In this document: piece by piece, positions 16,418 through 25,021 of the stretch
How the letters are laid out: the number at the start of each line of letters is the position of its first letter
Position numbering within the stretch: position 1 is the stretch's first letter
Assembly: GCA_965242605.1 (NCBI GenBank)
Contig: CBDESS010000003.1
Span: 372,001-436,000 of the forward strand
DNA from: JAAXHF01 sp965242605
GTDB taxonomy: Bacteria; Desulfobacterota; Binatia; Bin18
DNA length: 64,000 nt
Reading direction: 5' to 3'
The notes under the pieces: generated by a model
What the model was told of the DNA's origin: nothing
The model's input: only the letters and a program-made list of their open reading frames with translations
Database searches by the model: none
Translations under genes and position numbers: made by a program

Positions 16418-17706
16418 GCGGATGGGGCAGATACCCAAGCATCGACGCAGAGGTGTCTCATCCCATCACCCCACAGGACGCTCTCACGCGCATCTGCGAC
16501 AATGGACAAAACCCGCTGATCGCCCGAGGGCGAGGACGCAGTTACGGCGACAGCTCGCTGGCCGCGCACGTCATCAACACCCGCTACCTGAATCACTTGC
16601 TGAGCTTTGACGAATCCAGCGCTGTCCTCAGCTGCGCGGCTGGCGTCAGCTTCGCCGATATCCTGTCTGTGTTCGTCCCAAAAGGCTGGTTCCCGCCCGT
16701 CACGCCCGGAACACAATTCGTCACCATCGGCGGGGCCATCGCCAGCGATGTACACGGCAAAAACCATCATCTGGAAGGCTCGTTCACCGACCATGTGCTT
16801 GCGCTGAAAATCGCCACGGTCTCCGACGGCATCGTGGAATGCTCACGCGAACGCCGCGGCGAACTGTTCCACGCCACCTGCGGCGGAATGGGGCTGACCG
16901 GCCTCATCCTCGAAGCCAGCTTCAGGCTGAAACCCATCCCCAGCGCCTATATCAACGAAACCACGCTCAAGGCGAAGCACCTCGAAGAAGCCCTGGAGCT
17001 TTTTGATGTCCACCACACTGCCCCCTACTCGGTTGCCTGGATTGATTGCTCGTCCAGCGGCAGGTCACTTGGGCGGTCTGTCGTGATGGTGGGCGAACAT
17101 GCCGAGCGAGGAGGGCTGAGCACGGGCAAACACGGCCGGCTCACCGTTCCTCTGGACATGCCGAGCCGGGTGTTGAACCGCTATTCCATTCGGGCCTTCA
17201 ACACCCTGTACTACATGAGAAAAAAACAGACGCACCGCCTCATTCACTACCGACCATTCTTTTATCCGCTGGATGGCATTCGGCACTGGAACAGATTGTA
17301 CGGCAAGAACGGATTTCTCCAGTACCAGTTTGTGCTTCCGCGGGGAGCCAGCCTCACAGGGCTGACGGCTGTCTTACGGCGGATTGCTGCCGCCGGGCGC
17401 GTCTCTTTTTTAACGACCCTCAAAGCGCTTGGGGCAAGCAACGCCCACCTCCTCTCCTTCCCGTTGGAGGGATGTACCCTGGCCTTGGATTTTCGGCTGG
17501 ATAGGGAAGTATTCGATTTGCTGAATGAGCTGGACCGCATCGTCCTTGATCATGGCGGGCGGGTATATCTGACAAAAGACGGACGCATGTCGGCACAGAC
17601 CTTCAAACAGAGCTACCCCAGATGGCCGGCGTTCATGCAGGTCAGGCACGCCTACGGCGCGGATACGGTGTTTCACTCCCTGCAATCGCAGCGCTTAGGG
17701 CTGTAG
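16408..17706 (+). CDS. dprE1: DprE1-like FAD oxidoreductase
   Basis: DprE1 is a FAD-dependent oxidase. It converts decaprenylphosphoryl-ribose to the 2-keto intermediate on the way to decaprenylphosphoryl-arabinose (DPA). The product has 432 residues. The N-terminal FAD-binding domain shows ARGRGRSYGDSS near residue 37, TPGTQFVTIGGAIASDVHGK near 93 and GGMGLTGLILEA near 155, all typical of the DprE1 branch. The C-terminal D-arabinono-lactone-oxidase-like domain follows. Two bases separate it from the DprE2-like gene, the partner expected for the second step. Function is assigned by similarity plus cluster logic. Confidence 0.85.
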   Translation: MELSGWGRYPSIDAEVSHPITPQDALTRICDNGQNPLIARGRGRSYGDSSLAAHVINTRYLNHLLSFDESSAVLSCAAGVSFADILSVFVPKGWFPPVTPGTQFVTIGGAIASDVHGKNHHLEGSFTDHVLALKIATVSDGIVECSRERRGELFHATCGGMGLTGLILEASFRLKPIPSAYINETTLKAKHLEEALELFDVHHTAPYSVAWIDCSSSGRSLGRSVVMVGEHAERGGLSTGKHGRLTVPLDMPSRVLNRYSIRAFNTLYYMRKKQTHRLIHYRPFFYPLDGIRHWNRLYGKNGFLQYQFVLPRGASLTGLTAVLRRIAAAGRVSFLTTLKALGASNAHLLSFPLEGCTLALDFRLDREVFDLLNELDRIVLDHGGRVYLTKDGRMSAQTFKQSYPRWPAFMQVRHAYGADTVFHSLQSQRLGL

Positions 17707-17708
17707 CA

Positions 17709-18446
17709 GTGCAGCATATCCTGATCATTGGGGCGACCTCAGCCATCGCCGAAGCCACCGCCAGAATTTTTGCCCAGCGTGGCAGCCAGTTGTACCTGCT
17801 CGCCCGCAACCAAGCGCGCCTCTCGTCCCTGGCCCGGGACCTCAAACTTCGAGGAGCCGCTTCGGTCGAGTACGGCCGGCTCGACGTTCAGGACTTTGGA
17901 TCGCACGAAGCGGCCATCAACGCCGCACTCACAGCCCTCGGAACCATTGATATCGCGTTGCTCGCCCACGGGACCCTGCCAGACCAGCACGCCTGCGAAA
18001 CAGACTTCAACACAACCCTGGCAGCCCTCAACACCAACGCCATTGGCACGGCTTCGCTGTTGACCCACCTTGTCAACACACTGGAGAGACAACAAAGCGG
18101 AACTATTGCCGTCATTACCAGCGTAGCCGGGGAGCGCGGCCGTCGGTCCAACTACGTCTATGGCGCAGCCAAGGGCATGGTGTCGGTTCTCTTGCAGGGA
18201 CTCGGAAACCGCCTCCACCGGTCTGGTGTCCGGGTGCTTGACATCAAGCCCGGTCTGGTCGATACGCCGATGACCGCCGGGTTCAAGAAAGGGTTGCTGT
18301 GGACCAGGCCTGAAACAGTCGCCGCGGGGATCGTCAAGAGCCTTGGCAGGAAAAAAAACCGGGTCTACCTGCCGTGGTTCTGGAAATACATCATGCTCAC
18401 CGTCAGAGGCATCCCAGAGAGTCTTTTCAAACGGCTGGAACTATAA
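17709..18446 (+). CDS. dprE2: DprE2-like short-chain dehydrogenase
   Basis: DprE2 reduces the 2-keto intermediate made by DprE1, completing epimerisation to DPA. This 245-residue SDR has the nucleotide motif GATSAIAEATA at residues 9-19 and the active site SVAGERGRRSNYVYGAAKG, with Tyr and Lys in YxxxK. GTG at 17709 is the likely start, since the hydrophobic ILIIGAT strand begins immediately. The open frame upstream lies inside dprE1. The TAA stop overlaps the ATG of the next gene by one base. Confidence 0.85.
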   Translation: MQHILIIGATSAIAEATARIFAQRGSQLYLLARNQARLSSLARDLKLRGAASVEYGRLDVQDFGSHEAAINAALTALGTIDIALLAHGTLPDQHACETDFNTTLAALNTNAIGTASLLTHLVNTLERQQSGTIAVITSVAGERGRRSNYVYGAAKGMVSVLLQGLGNRLHRSGVRVLDIKPGLVDTPMTAGFKKGLLWTRPETVAAGIVKSLGRKKNRVYLPWFWKYIMLTVRGIPESLFKRLEL

Positions 18447-20488
18447 TGGTAAAATCTCAGGGGGCGCGTCCACCCGTTACTGGGCCCGCTTGCTTCACGC
18501 TGTTCCTGGCCTCTCTTACCATTCTCGGCCCGGTCCTCGTTCTGCTGCATCAAGCCACCTACGGGCCGACATTAGGCCCGGATTCCGTCACATACATCGC
18601 CGTTGCTCGAAACCTGTTGGCAGGCAATGGCTTTGTTAAACCGTATGACGGAAGTTATTATACGCACTGGCCGCCCCTGTTTCCGAGCCTGCTCGCGCTG
18701 GCCGGCCTGTTCGTGTTTGACCCCGCGCGGTCCGCCGGCCCCGTGAATGCAGCCGCCTTCGGGCTGACCATCTTCGTTGCCGGCCGGCAGCTTCGCAAAA
18801 GCATAAAGTCCCGGGTCCTCCTCTACTGGAGCTGTCTTGCCCTTACGGCGTCACCCCCACTCTTACAGGACACAGCCGGGGTAATATCAGAGCCCGTTTT
18901 CATCCTGCTGACCATGCTTGCCCTGGTTGAGGGAGAGCAGTTCCTCAACACCGAGCAGCGTTCCTCTCTGGTCTGGTCAGCTCTCTTCACCGCTCTAGCC
19001 TGCCTCACCAGATATGTCGGCATCTCCATCGTCATCACCGTAGTGCTGGTGTTGCTCTTCAAGAGCACGAAGCCCTTCCGGGAAAAGGTCCGGCATAGTG
19101 CCGCCTATGCGTTCATTGCTGTGACGCCGCTTGGGGCATGGCTGTTGAGAAACATATCGGTCTCAGGAACATTCACCGGGCCGGAACGCAGCCTTCCCCC
19201 TTTAGCTTCCTTTGCGGAGTATGCACAGCAAACCCTTGATATCCTGGGCAGCTGGGCAGTCCCACTCTTCAATCCTGTCCCGGCCGGCGCGGCAATGGCG
19301 ACGTCATGGGCCCTGCTGGCACTCGCCATAGCAGCAGGCTGTGGCCTTCTTCTGCACTCACGCCGGGATCGGGACAGCAATACGATCGTGCTTTGGGGTG
19401 CTTTTGCCTTGATATATCTTGCTATCTTCCTTGTGACTGCATCATCCTCTCGCGTATATATGGCCAGCCGGTATATTTCCCCAGTGTATATCCCGCTTCT
19501 ATTCATCGTCACCTTTGTCCTGGACAGATTGGTAGGCAGGGGAACAGGAAAAAGCCCGCTGACTGCAGTCATGGTCAGTGCGCTTGCCCTCTGGCTTGCC
19601 GGCTCCGCTGTAGCCATTGGCCGCGGGATACAAGCGGCGAACGGTAGTGGTGCGGGCCATATAGCATGGCTGTCAGGAGCGAGGTTCGCTGATTCAGCAG
19701 TCTTGTCGTACATGAGAGAACATCCCGTCGCTGGGTGGGTCTACAGCAATGATCACTTTGCAGTGTATATCTATACCGACTACCGAGAAGGCTTGGCGAA
19801 GTATGCCGTGCTACACGAGACAGAGCGGCAATTGGTTCAAGCGCTACACGAGTGCGCCTCTGATCCTGCTGGGTTTCAGTGCTCTCCACGGCCTCTCAGC
19901 ATATACAGTGGACTCTGGACTCCAGCGGCAGAAGAATTGGCTCAGCCACGGCACGATGAGGACGTGCATATTGTATGGTTTTACGATCATCTTCAACGTG
20001 ACTACGACTCTCTCAATCTCCGGGCTTTGCCAGGCGTGGAGATAGTGGCGGAACTGGCCGATGGCATCATAGTTCGCATCACGCCAGGGACGTGGGATAT
20101 GGCCACATATCTTGCCAACAAGGAGGCCCTCCTCACCGCAATCGTCACGAAGGCCGGCGAGCCCATCATCCGGGATCACTATACTGTGTATATCCTAGAG
20201 AACCGATTGATCTACGCAAAAGATTCGTGCAGTCAGGATGATATTGACGACGTATTTTTCCTGCACCTGATTCCGGTTGACGAGCATGACCTGCCCGCCA
20301 ATCGCCAGCAGTCGGGGTTTGACAACCTTGACTTTCGTTTCACACATGTCGTTTCACACATGCAGGCCGGTCAACGATGCGTTGCGATACGCGAACTCCC
20401 AGAGTACGCCATCAGGTCTCTCAGGACCGGCCAGTGGGCACCTGGAGAAGGTCCCATCTGGGAAGGCCGTTTCTCTTTTGAAGGGTAG
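18446..20488 (+). CDS. GT-C membrane glycosyltransferase, candidate arabinofuranosyltransferase
   Basis: This 680-residue protein has about a dozen hydrophobic segments over residues 15-420 and a soluble C-terminal domain. An early loop has GPDSVTYIAVARNLLAGNG and WPPLFPS, the acidic-loop pattern of GT39/ArnT-like enzymes that use polyprenyl-phosphate sugars. Its place directly after DprE1/DprE2-like genes suggests it uses decaprenyl-phosphoryl-arabinose to decorate an envelope glycan, lipid or protein. The acceptor is unknown. The second half is visibly richer in A/T than its neighbours, which may reflect transfer. The start at 18446 overlaps the previous stop. Confidence 0.75.
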   Translation: MVKSQGARPPVTGPACFTLFLASLTILGPVLVLLHQATYGPTLGPDSVTYIAVARNLLAGNGFVKPYDGSYYTHWPPLFPSLLALAGLFVFDPARSAGPVNAAAFGLTIFVAGRQLRKSIKSRVLLYWSCLALTASPPLLQDTAGVISEPVFILLTMLALVEGEQFLNTEQRSSLVWSALFTALACLTRYVGISIVITVVLVLLFKSTKPFREKVRHSAAYAFIAVTPLGAWLLRNISVSGTFTGPERSLPPLASFAEYAQQTLDILGSWAVPLFNPVPAGAAMATSWALLALAIAAGCGLLLHSRRDRDSNTIVLWGAFALIYLAIFLVTASSSRVYMASRYISPVYIPLLFIVTFVLDRLVGRGTGKSPLTAVMVSALALWLAGSAVAIGRGIQAANGSGAGHIAWLSGARFADSAVLSYMREHPVAGWVYSNDHFAVYIYTDYREGLAKYAVLHETERQLVQALHECASDPAGFQCSPRPLSIYSGLWTPAAEELAQPRHDEDVHIVWFYDHLQRDYDSLNLRALPGVEIVAELADGIIVRITPGTWDMATYLANKEALLTAIVTKAGEPIIRDHYTVYILENRLIYAKDSCSQDDIDDVFFLHLIPVDEHDLPANRQQSGFDNLDFRFTHVVSHMQAGQRCVAIRELPEYAIRSLRTGQWAPGEGPIWEGRFSFEG

Positions 20489-20519
20489 CCGCTCTACAAC
20501 GCGGCCTTCCACCCCCGCC

Positions 20520-21386
20520 TCACCCGCCGGTCGGCCACACAGCCCACACGCAAATACCGGCCCAAACCAGGCCCGTCACCAGCAGGTGCCAGTCTGACAG
20601 CAAGGCATCCGCTGGGGATTCTCCGTTTCCCCTCGCCTCGACGGCAAACCAGTAGCGGAATAAGCCGTACAGCACACAGGGAATGGAAACGACCAGGGCG
20701 GGGCGAACTGTCATCACAAACAGACTATAGAACAGCAAGGTCCCAGTGGCCGCCATCTCGGCGTAGCGGTCTACCAGCTCAACCGAATAGTGTTCCAGGA
20801 CCGGACGCCCTTCTCTGCCGCTCTGCACCATCTCCTGGCGACGCTTCATGGACGCGAGGTACAAGGCCAGGCACAGGGTCGTAACAAACATCCACGACGA
20901 GACCGGCACTGCCACCGCCACCGCACCCGCATAGACCCGCAGGACAAAGCCTGTTGCAACGCTGAAGATATCGATAACTGGTTGATATTTCAGGATAAAT
21001 GTGTAGGAAAGGCTCAGCCCCAGATAGGTCAGGATCACCAGCATCAGGGCTGGTCGCTGAAAACAGCCCCAGCCCAGCACTCCACACAGCACCCCTAACA
21101 AGCCTCCTGCCTGTGGCTTTGAGACGTGTCCAGATGCCAAGGGACGCCTCGATTTTACCGGATGCTTCCGGTCATGTTTGACGTCATGGAAGTCGTTGAT
21201 GATGTAGGCCACAGACGAGGCCAGACTGAACAGGAGCAGGGCCAGCAGCGCCTCACGAATCGATATCAGCTTGGTAAACTGTCCGGCAAAAACCAGCGGA
21301 GCCAGAACAAAGCTGTTCTTGACCCACTGCTTGGGGCGCATCAGCCTGAGCAGCTCAAACCCGGAAGTTGTCAGCACAGAGCACAT
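20520..21386 (-). CDS. UbiA-family decaprenyl-phosphate phosphoribosyltransferase-like enzyme
   Basis: This membrane prenyltransferase of about 288 residues has the UbiA first aspartate motif in NDFHDVKHDRKHP and SRRPLASG, with multiple hydrophobic helices. The opening LRLMRPKQWVKN and the NDxxDxxxDRxHPxKxxRP pattern match DPPR synthase (Rv3806c-type). That enzyme attaches phosphoribose to decaprenyl phosphate, the step before DprE1. It faces the DprE1/E2/GT-C genes tail to tail, 31 bp from the GT-C stop. The start is uncertain: ATG at 21386 or GTG at 21476; neither has a strong ribosome site. Confidence 0.8.
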   Translation of the reverse strand: MCSVLTTSGFELLRLMRPKQWVKNSFVLAPLVFAGQFTKLISIREALLALLLFSLASSVAYIINDFHDVKHDRKHPVKSRRPLASGHVSKPQAGGLLGVLCGVLGWGCFQRPALMLVILTYLGLSLSYTFILKYQPVIDIFSVATGFVLRVYAGAVAVAVPVSSWMFVTTLCLALYLASMKRRQEMVQSGREGRPVLEHYSVELVDRYAEMAATGTLLFYSLFVMTVRPALVVSIPCVLYGLFRYWFAVEARGNGESPADALLSDWHLLVTGLVWAGICVWAVWPTGG

Positions 21387-21530
21387 GCGAGATACTGTAG
21401 TGGCCGTGCCTCGGACACGCAATGCGGCATGTCTTGGAGAACGGTCCAGGCCAGGGCTCAAGCCTTGATTCGCCACAAGCCCCGGTGCTACACATCGGAG
21501 TCACTCTACCCGAACCGAGGAGTAGCAGCT

Positions 21531-22640
21531 ATGAAGACGCGCGCAGCGGTCGCCTGGGAAGCCGGAAAACCCCTCGAAATTGAGGATGTGGACATTCAAG
21601 GCCCCCAGAAGGGCGAGGTCATGGTGCAGATCAAAGCTACCGGCGTCTGTCACACAGACGCGTTCAGCCTGTCGGGAGACGACCCCGAAGGCGTTTTTCC
21701 GGCCATCCTCGGCCACGAGGGGGCCGGCGTCGTGGTTGAGGTTGGCCGGGAGGTCAACAGCGTCAAGCCGGGCGACCATGTCATCCCGCTGTACACCCCC
21801 GAAGACCCCAACTGCCCGTTCATCCAATCTGGCAAGACCAATCTGTGCCAGACGATTCGCGCCACCCAGGGCCGTGGTCTGATGCCCGACGAGACCAGCC
21901 GTTTTTCCGTCAACGGCAAGCCGGTCTACCACTACATGGGCACCAGCACCTTCAGCGAGTACACCGTCCTGCCAGAGATCGCCACCGCGGTCATCCAAAA
22001 AGACGCCCCGCTGGAAAAAGTGTGTCTGCTGGGCTGCGGGGTGACGACCGGCATCGGGGCGGTAAAAAACACGGCCAAAGCCGAGCCTGGCAGCACAATT
22101 GCTGTCTTTGGGCTGGGCGGGATCGGGCTGGCCGTTGTGGTCGGCTCGGTCATGGCCAAAGCCGCGCGGATTATCGCTATTGACACCAACCCGGCCAAAT
22201 TCGAGCTGGCCAGAAAATTCGGGGCGACCGACTGCGTCAATCCCACGGATCACGACGCCCCGATTCAGGATGTGATTGTTGATATGACCGACGGCGGCGT
22301 AGACTACTCGTTTGAGTGCATCGGCAATGTCAATACCATGCGGGCTGCCCTGGAGTGCTGCCACAAGGGCTGGGGCGAATCGATCATTATTGGCGTGGCC
22401 GGTGCCGGCCAGGAAATCTCAACCCGTCCGTTCATGCTGGTCACCGGTCGGGTGTGGCGTGGAACTGCCTTTGGCGGGGTCAAAGGCCGCTCCGAGTTGC
22501 CCTGGTTTGTTGAGCAAGCCATGACGGGTGCCGTCCCACTCGAAGATTTTATCACCCACACCATGAGCTTGGGCGAGATCAACACGGCCTTTGATCTGAT
22601 GCACGAGGGCAAGAGCATCCGGTCGGTTGTTCACTACTGA
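21531..22640 (+). CDS. frmA: Class III alcohol dehydrogenase / S-(hydroxymethyl)glutathione dehydrogenase
   Basis: This 369-residue NAD-dependent enzyme oxidises S-hydroxymethylglutathione, the glutathione-dependent formaldehyde detoxification step. Catalytic-zinc ligands are kept: Cys40 in GVCHTDAF, His62 in GHEGAG and a Cys in LLGCGVTTG. The Rossmann motif FGLGGIGLAVV and the class III signature STFSEYTV are present. The structural-zinc lobe is altered. The four cysteines of the usual C-x2-C-x2-C-x7-C become Asp92, Cys95, Ile98 and Cys106. The rest of the protein is strongly conserved, so this is not general decay. The ATG at 21531 follows CGAGGAGTAGCAGCT. Confidence 0.92.
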   Translation: MKTRAAVAWEAGKPLEIEDVDIQGPQKGEVMVQIKATGVCHTDAFSLSGDDPEGVFPAILGHEGAGVVVEVGREVNSVKPGDHVIPLYTPEDPNCPFIQSGKTNLCQTIRATQGRGLMPDETSRFSVNGKPVYHYMGTSTFSEYTVLPEIATAVIQKDAPLEKVCLLGCGVTTGIGAVKNTAKAEPGSTIAVFGLGGIGLAVVVGSVMAKAARIIAIDTNPAKFELARKFGATDCVNPTDHDAPIQDVIVDMTDGGVDYSFECIGNVNTMRAALECCHKGWGESIIIGVAGAGQEISTRPFMLVTGRVWRGTAFGGVKGRSELPWFVEQAMTGAVPLEDFITHTMSLGEINTAFDLMHEGKSIRSVVHY

Positions 22641-22717
22641 GCCGCCCGCCGTATAGCCCTCCGCGGCCGGCCGTGCTATACAGGTCGGCGACAAGACAGT
22701 GCTGAGGAGACGTTTTC

Positions 22718-22954
22718 ATGTCAAGACTGTGTCCGGTCACTGGTAAACGCCCGCGCGCCGGGAATCATGTATCCCACGCCAACAACAGAACAAAACGGCG
22801 CTTTCTTCCAAACATGCAGACCCATAAGTTCTGGGTGGCGAACGAAAAACGCTGGGTGCGCCTGCGTTTGAGCGCGCGCGGGATTCGGACGATTGACAAG
22901 CTGGGCATTGAGCGGGTGTTGAGAGACATGCGCCGGCGCGGCATCAAAGTGTAG
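22718..22954 (+). CDS. rpmB: 50S ribosomal protein L28
   Basis: The 78-residue L28 begins MSRLCPVTGKRP and contains the conserved SHANNRTKRRFLPN. It has a single Cys, so it is the zinc-free type without CxxC ribbons. GAGGAGA precedes the ATG. A sequence resembling an extended -10 (TGCTATACA) lies at 22674-22682 inside an inverted repeat GTATAGC/GCTATAC (22651-22681). L33 follows after 19 bp. Confidence 0.95.
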   Translation: MSRLCPVTGKRPRAGNHVSHANNRTKRRFLPNMQTHKFWVANEKRWVRLRLSARGIRTIDKLGIERVLRDMRRRGIKV

Positions 22955-22973
22955 GCAAACGGAGGGACGAACG

Positions 22974-23129
22974 ATGCGCGAAAAAATCAAACTGGAATCG
23001 TCAGCCGGCACCGGCCACTTCTACATTGCGACCAAAAACAAAAAGACCATGACGGATAAACTGGCACTCAAAAAATACGACCCGGTCGCCCACAAACACG
23101 TCATCTACAAGGAAACCCGCCTGAAATAG
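22974..23129 (+). CDS. rpmG: 50S ribosomal protein L33
   Basis: This 51-residue gene encodes L33. MREKIKLESSAGTGHFY and ATKNKKTM are near-identical to proteobacterial L33, as is the C-terminal HVIYKETRLK. There is no cysteine, so this is the zinc-free form. ACGGAGGGACGAACG gives a clear ribosome site. The stop sits inside a small perfect palindrome (23127-23140) that also contains the stop of the convergent L24 gene. Confidence 0.95.
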   Translation: MREKIKLESSAGTGHFYIATKNKKTMTDKLALKKYDPVAHKHVIYKETRLK

Positions 23130-23137
23130 CCGCACGG

Positions 23138-23452
23138 CTAGTCAAGGACCTTGCCGGTCCGCTTGCTGACACGGACCTTCTTCCCCTCAACAAGCCTGAA
23201 CCCGACCCGGGTCGGACGGCCGTCATCGGGGTCAAGCGGCATGACGTTGGAGACATGCAGAGGGGCCTCTTTCTCAACGATGCCGCCCTGCTGCTGTTGC
23301 TGGTTCGGCTTGACATGGCGTTTGACCATATTCAGGCCACGGACCGTGACCCGGTTTTGTTTCGGAAACACCTGGAGCACCTCGCCTGTCTTGCCTTTGT
23401 CTTTGCCGGCCATGACCTGAACAGTATCGTTTTTTCGGATGCGGCTTGCCAT
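23138..23452 (-). CDS. rplX: 50S ribosomal protein L24, encoded away from the S10/spc operon
   Basis: The 104-residue L24 starts MASRIRKNDTVQVMAGKDKG (KOW motif) and ends KKVRVSKRTGKVLD. Where some bacterial L24 proteins have a CxxC ribbon before PTRVG, this one reads PLDPDDGRPTRVG and has no Cys. L24 normally sits in the spc operon; none of its usual neighbours (L14, L5, S14) is here. Instead it lies 83 bp downstream of a Fur-family regulator on the same strand and next to zinc-free L28/L33. It may be a zinc-free paralogue or the relocated sole copy. The ATG at 23452 is preferred over an upstream extension. Confidence 0.9.
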   Translation of the reverse strand: MASRIRKNDTVQVMAGKDKGKTGEVLQVFPKQNRVTVRGLNMVKRHVKPNQQQQQGGIVEKEAPLHVSNVMPLDPDDGRPTRVGFRLVEGKKVRVSKRTGKVLD

Positions 23453-23535
23453 CGGTTTCGTACTCCCTCCCCTGTGGAAGCGGCCATCATACACAAAGAT
23501 TCCGACAACGGAAGTTGCCCTGCCCGGTGGCCAAG

Positions 23536-23997
23536 CTAGGCGCAGCGGTCACACAGGCCCTTGAAGTGCATCTCGACCTGCTGAGCGCGCACCGAACGCG
23601 GGACCGCCGCGGTCGGCTGAATCTGCACATTGAGCTCGGGCAGGCACTCTACCTCGCCGCAGTCGGTACACATGAAGTGCGGATGCTCGGTCTGGTGCTC
23701 GGTCTGACCCGCCCGACGCAACTCAAAACGCCATACATGGTCGCCGACATCGGTCCGTACCAGCAGGCCGACATCGGTCAGGTCAACCAAGTTGCGATAG
23801 ACCGTGGCCCGGTCAAACCCCAGCTCTTCCAGCGCGTCAAAAATTTCGGCGTGGCTGAGCGGGGTTGTCACCGATTGCAGATAGCTCAACACCGCAACCC
23901 GGGGCATAGTGCTGCGCAGCCCGGCAGCCCGAATACTGGCGCGTATGTCGCCCACCACAGGATGAGCGCGCTGGGATGACTTCATTGACCTGCTCAT
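23536..23997 (-). CDS. Fur-family metalloregulator, probably Zur-like
   Basis: This 153-residue Fur-family repressor has a winged helix (SHAEIFDALEELGFDRATVYRNL, of which the recognition part is DRATVYRNL) and the C-terminal metal region HPHFMCTDCGEVECLP with a closing CDRC. The two CxxC pairs would hold the structural zinc. Sequence alone does not separate Fur, Zur, PerR or Nur. Its neighbours (ZnuABC, ZIP, zinc-free ribosomal proteins) argue for Zur. A TTGCAA/TACCAT pair with 17-bp spacing lies upstream. The downstream gene in the same direction is rplX, so the two may be cotranscribed. Confidence 0.85.
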   Translation of the reverse strand: MSRSMKSSQRAHPVVGDIRASIRAAGLRSTMPRVAVLSYLQSVTTPLSHAEIFDALEELGFDRATVYRNLVDLTDVGLLVRTDVGDHVWRFELRRAGQTEHQTEHPHFMCTDCGEVECLPELNVQIQPTAAVPRSVRAQQVEMHFKGLCDRCA

Positions 23998-24200
23998 AGG
24001 ACCTGTTCCTTGCCTGTCCTGTATCTATGGTATAAGGGGCTGTCCGTTTTTGCAATGAGAACCGGGGCGACGCTTGCACCCGGTCCCGCTCCTGGCAGGC
24101 TCGCCTCTCCAGGGTTCTTGGGGCATCTGCTGTTCCATTTTTCTTTACTCAGCGCCGAACTTCGGCTATCCAGGCCCAAGCAGATAGGGAAAAACCAGCG

Positions 24201-24902
24201 ATGAATGCCCCAAGCGCAAATTCCTCCTTCCCTCCCCTGACCCTCCTCAGACTCGTCTGGCGGCGCTTGTTTGTCGTCCTGCTGGGGATGAGTGGCATCC
24301 TGGTCTGGCAGCGCTTTGATAGCCCGCCGCGGCCCAGCTCACCGGACCGTCTGCCGGTCCACCGGACCGTCCCGGACTTTCGTTTGCTGACCCACCACGG
24401 TCAGCCTTTTGGCCGCCAGACGCTGGCCGGCCATATTTGGGTGGCCAATTTTGTGTTTACCCGCTGCCCCGACGTGTGCCCTCTGCTATCGGCCCAGATG
24501 GCACAGCTGCAAACCAGGCTCGAAGAGACCGCCCGGCCCCTGGTTCGCCTGGTCTCCTTCAGCGTTGACCCGGAATGGGACACGCCGCCGCGGCTCAGCA
24601 GCTACGCCGACAGATATGGCGCAGACCCCAAGCGCTGGATTTTTCTGACCGGTGAGCTGCACAACATTCAGCCCCTGGTCAGAGACGGCTTTCAGCTGGC
24701 GATGAGAAACGCGCCGCCAGAAGACTCTCATACCGGCCACGCCCACAAGCGGCTTGAACAGATCGTCCACAGCGACCGTTTTGTACTCATTGACCCGGAG
24801 TTTCGCATCCGCGCCTACTATCGGGGCAATGAGACAGGTCTGGTTGAACAAGTGCGACACAACATCAAGCTCCTGCGCTACGAGTACCCGCCCGCTCCTT
24901 GA
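24201..24902 (+). CDS. SCO1/SenC family copper chaperone-like thioredoxin-fold protein
   Basis: SCO proteins deliver copper to the CuA site of cytochrome oxidase or act as periplasmic thiol reductases. The product has 233 residues. A single N-terminal membrane anchor (about 23-40) precedes a thioredoxin-like domain with the copper motif CPDVCP near residue 93 and a later His in IVHSDRFVLID, the usual third ligand. It is transcribed divergently from the Fur-family gene and reads towards the zinc operon. Whether it belongs to the metal regulon is unclear. Confidence 0.88.
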   Translation: MNAPSANSSFPPLTLLRLVWRRLFVVLLGMSGILVWQRFDSPPRPSSPDRLPVHRTVPDFRLLTHHGQPFGRQTLAGHIWVANFVFTRCPDVCPLLSAQMAQLQTRLEETARPLVRLVSFSVDPEWDTPPRLSSYADRYGADPKRWIFLTGELHNIQPLVRDGFQLAMRNAPPEDSHTGHAHKRLEQIVHSDRFVLIDPEFRIRAYYRGNETGLVEQVRHNIKLLRYEYPPAP

Positions 24903-24993
24903 CAACACCCCCTCCAGCCCTTGGGGCAGCCATGTCATACCCCACCCAACGCTCGCCTGAGGGCGCTTTGTGCCGCATGGGGTTTCACCCCTC

Positions 24994-25021
24994 TTGACAC
25001 CACATATATTTGCTATAGAAT
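24994..25021 (+). promoter_or_regulatory. Candidate sigma-70 promoter of the zinc operon
   Basis: A perfect TTGACA (24994-24999), a 16-bp spacer and TAGAAT (25016-25021) lie in an A/T-rich island just before the DUF2946-like gene. The -10 region is covered by the palindrome at 25010-25026, as expected for a repressor-controlled promoter. Confidence 0.65.

Noticed and set aside
22651..22681. Inverted repeat GTATAGC/GCTATAC before rpmB as a possible operator of the Fur-family regulator
   Set aside because: It does not match the TTGC/GCAA palindrome and the GC-rich centre fits a hairpin or promoter better. Kept only as a note under L28.
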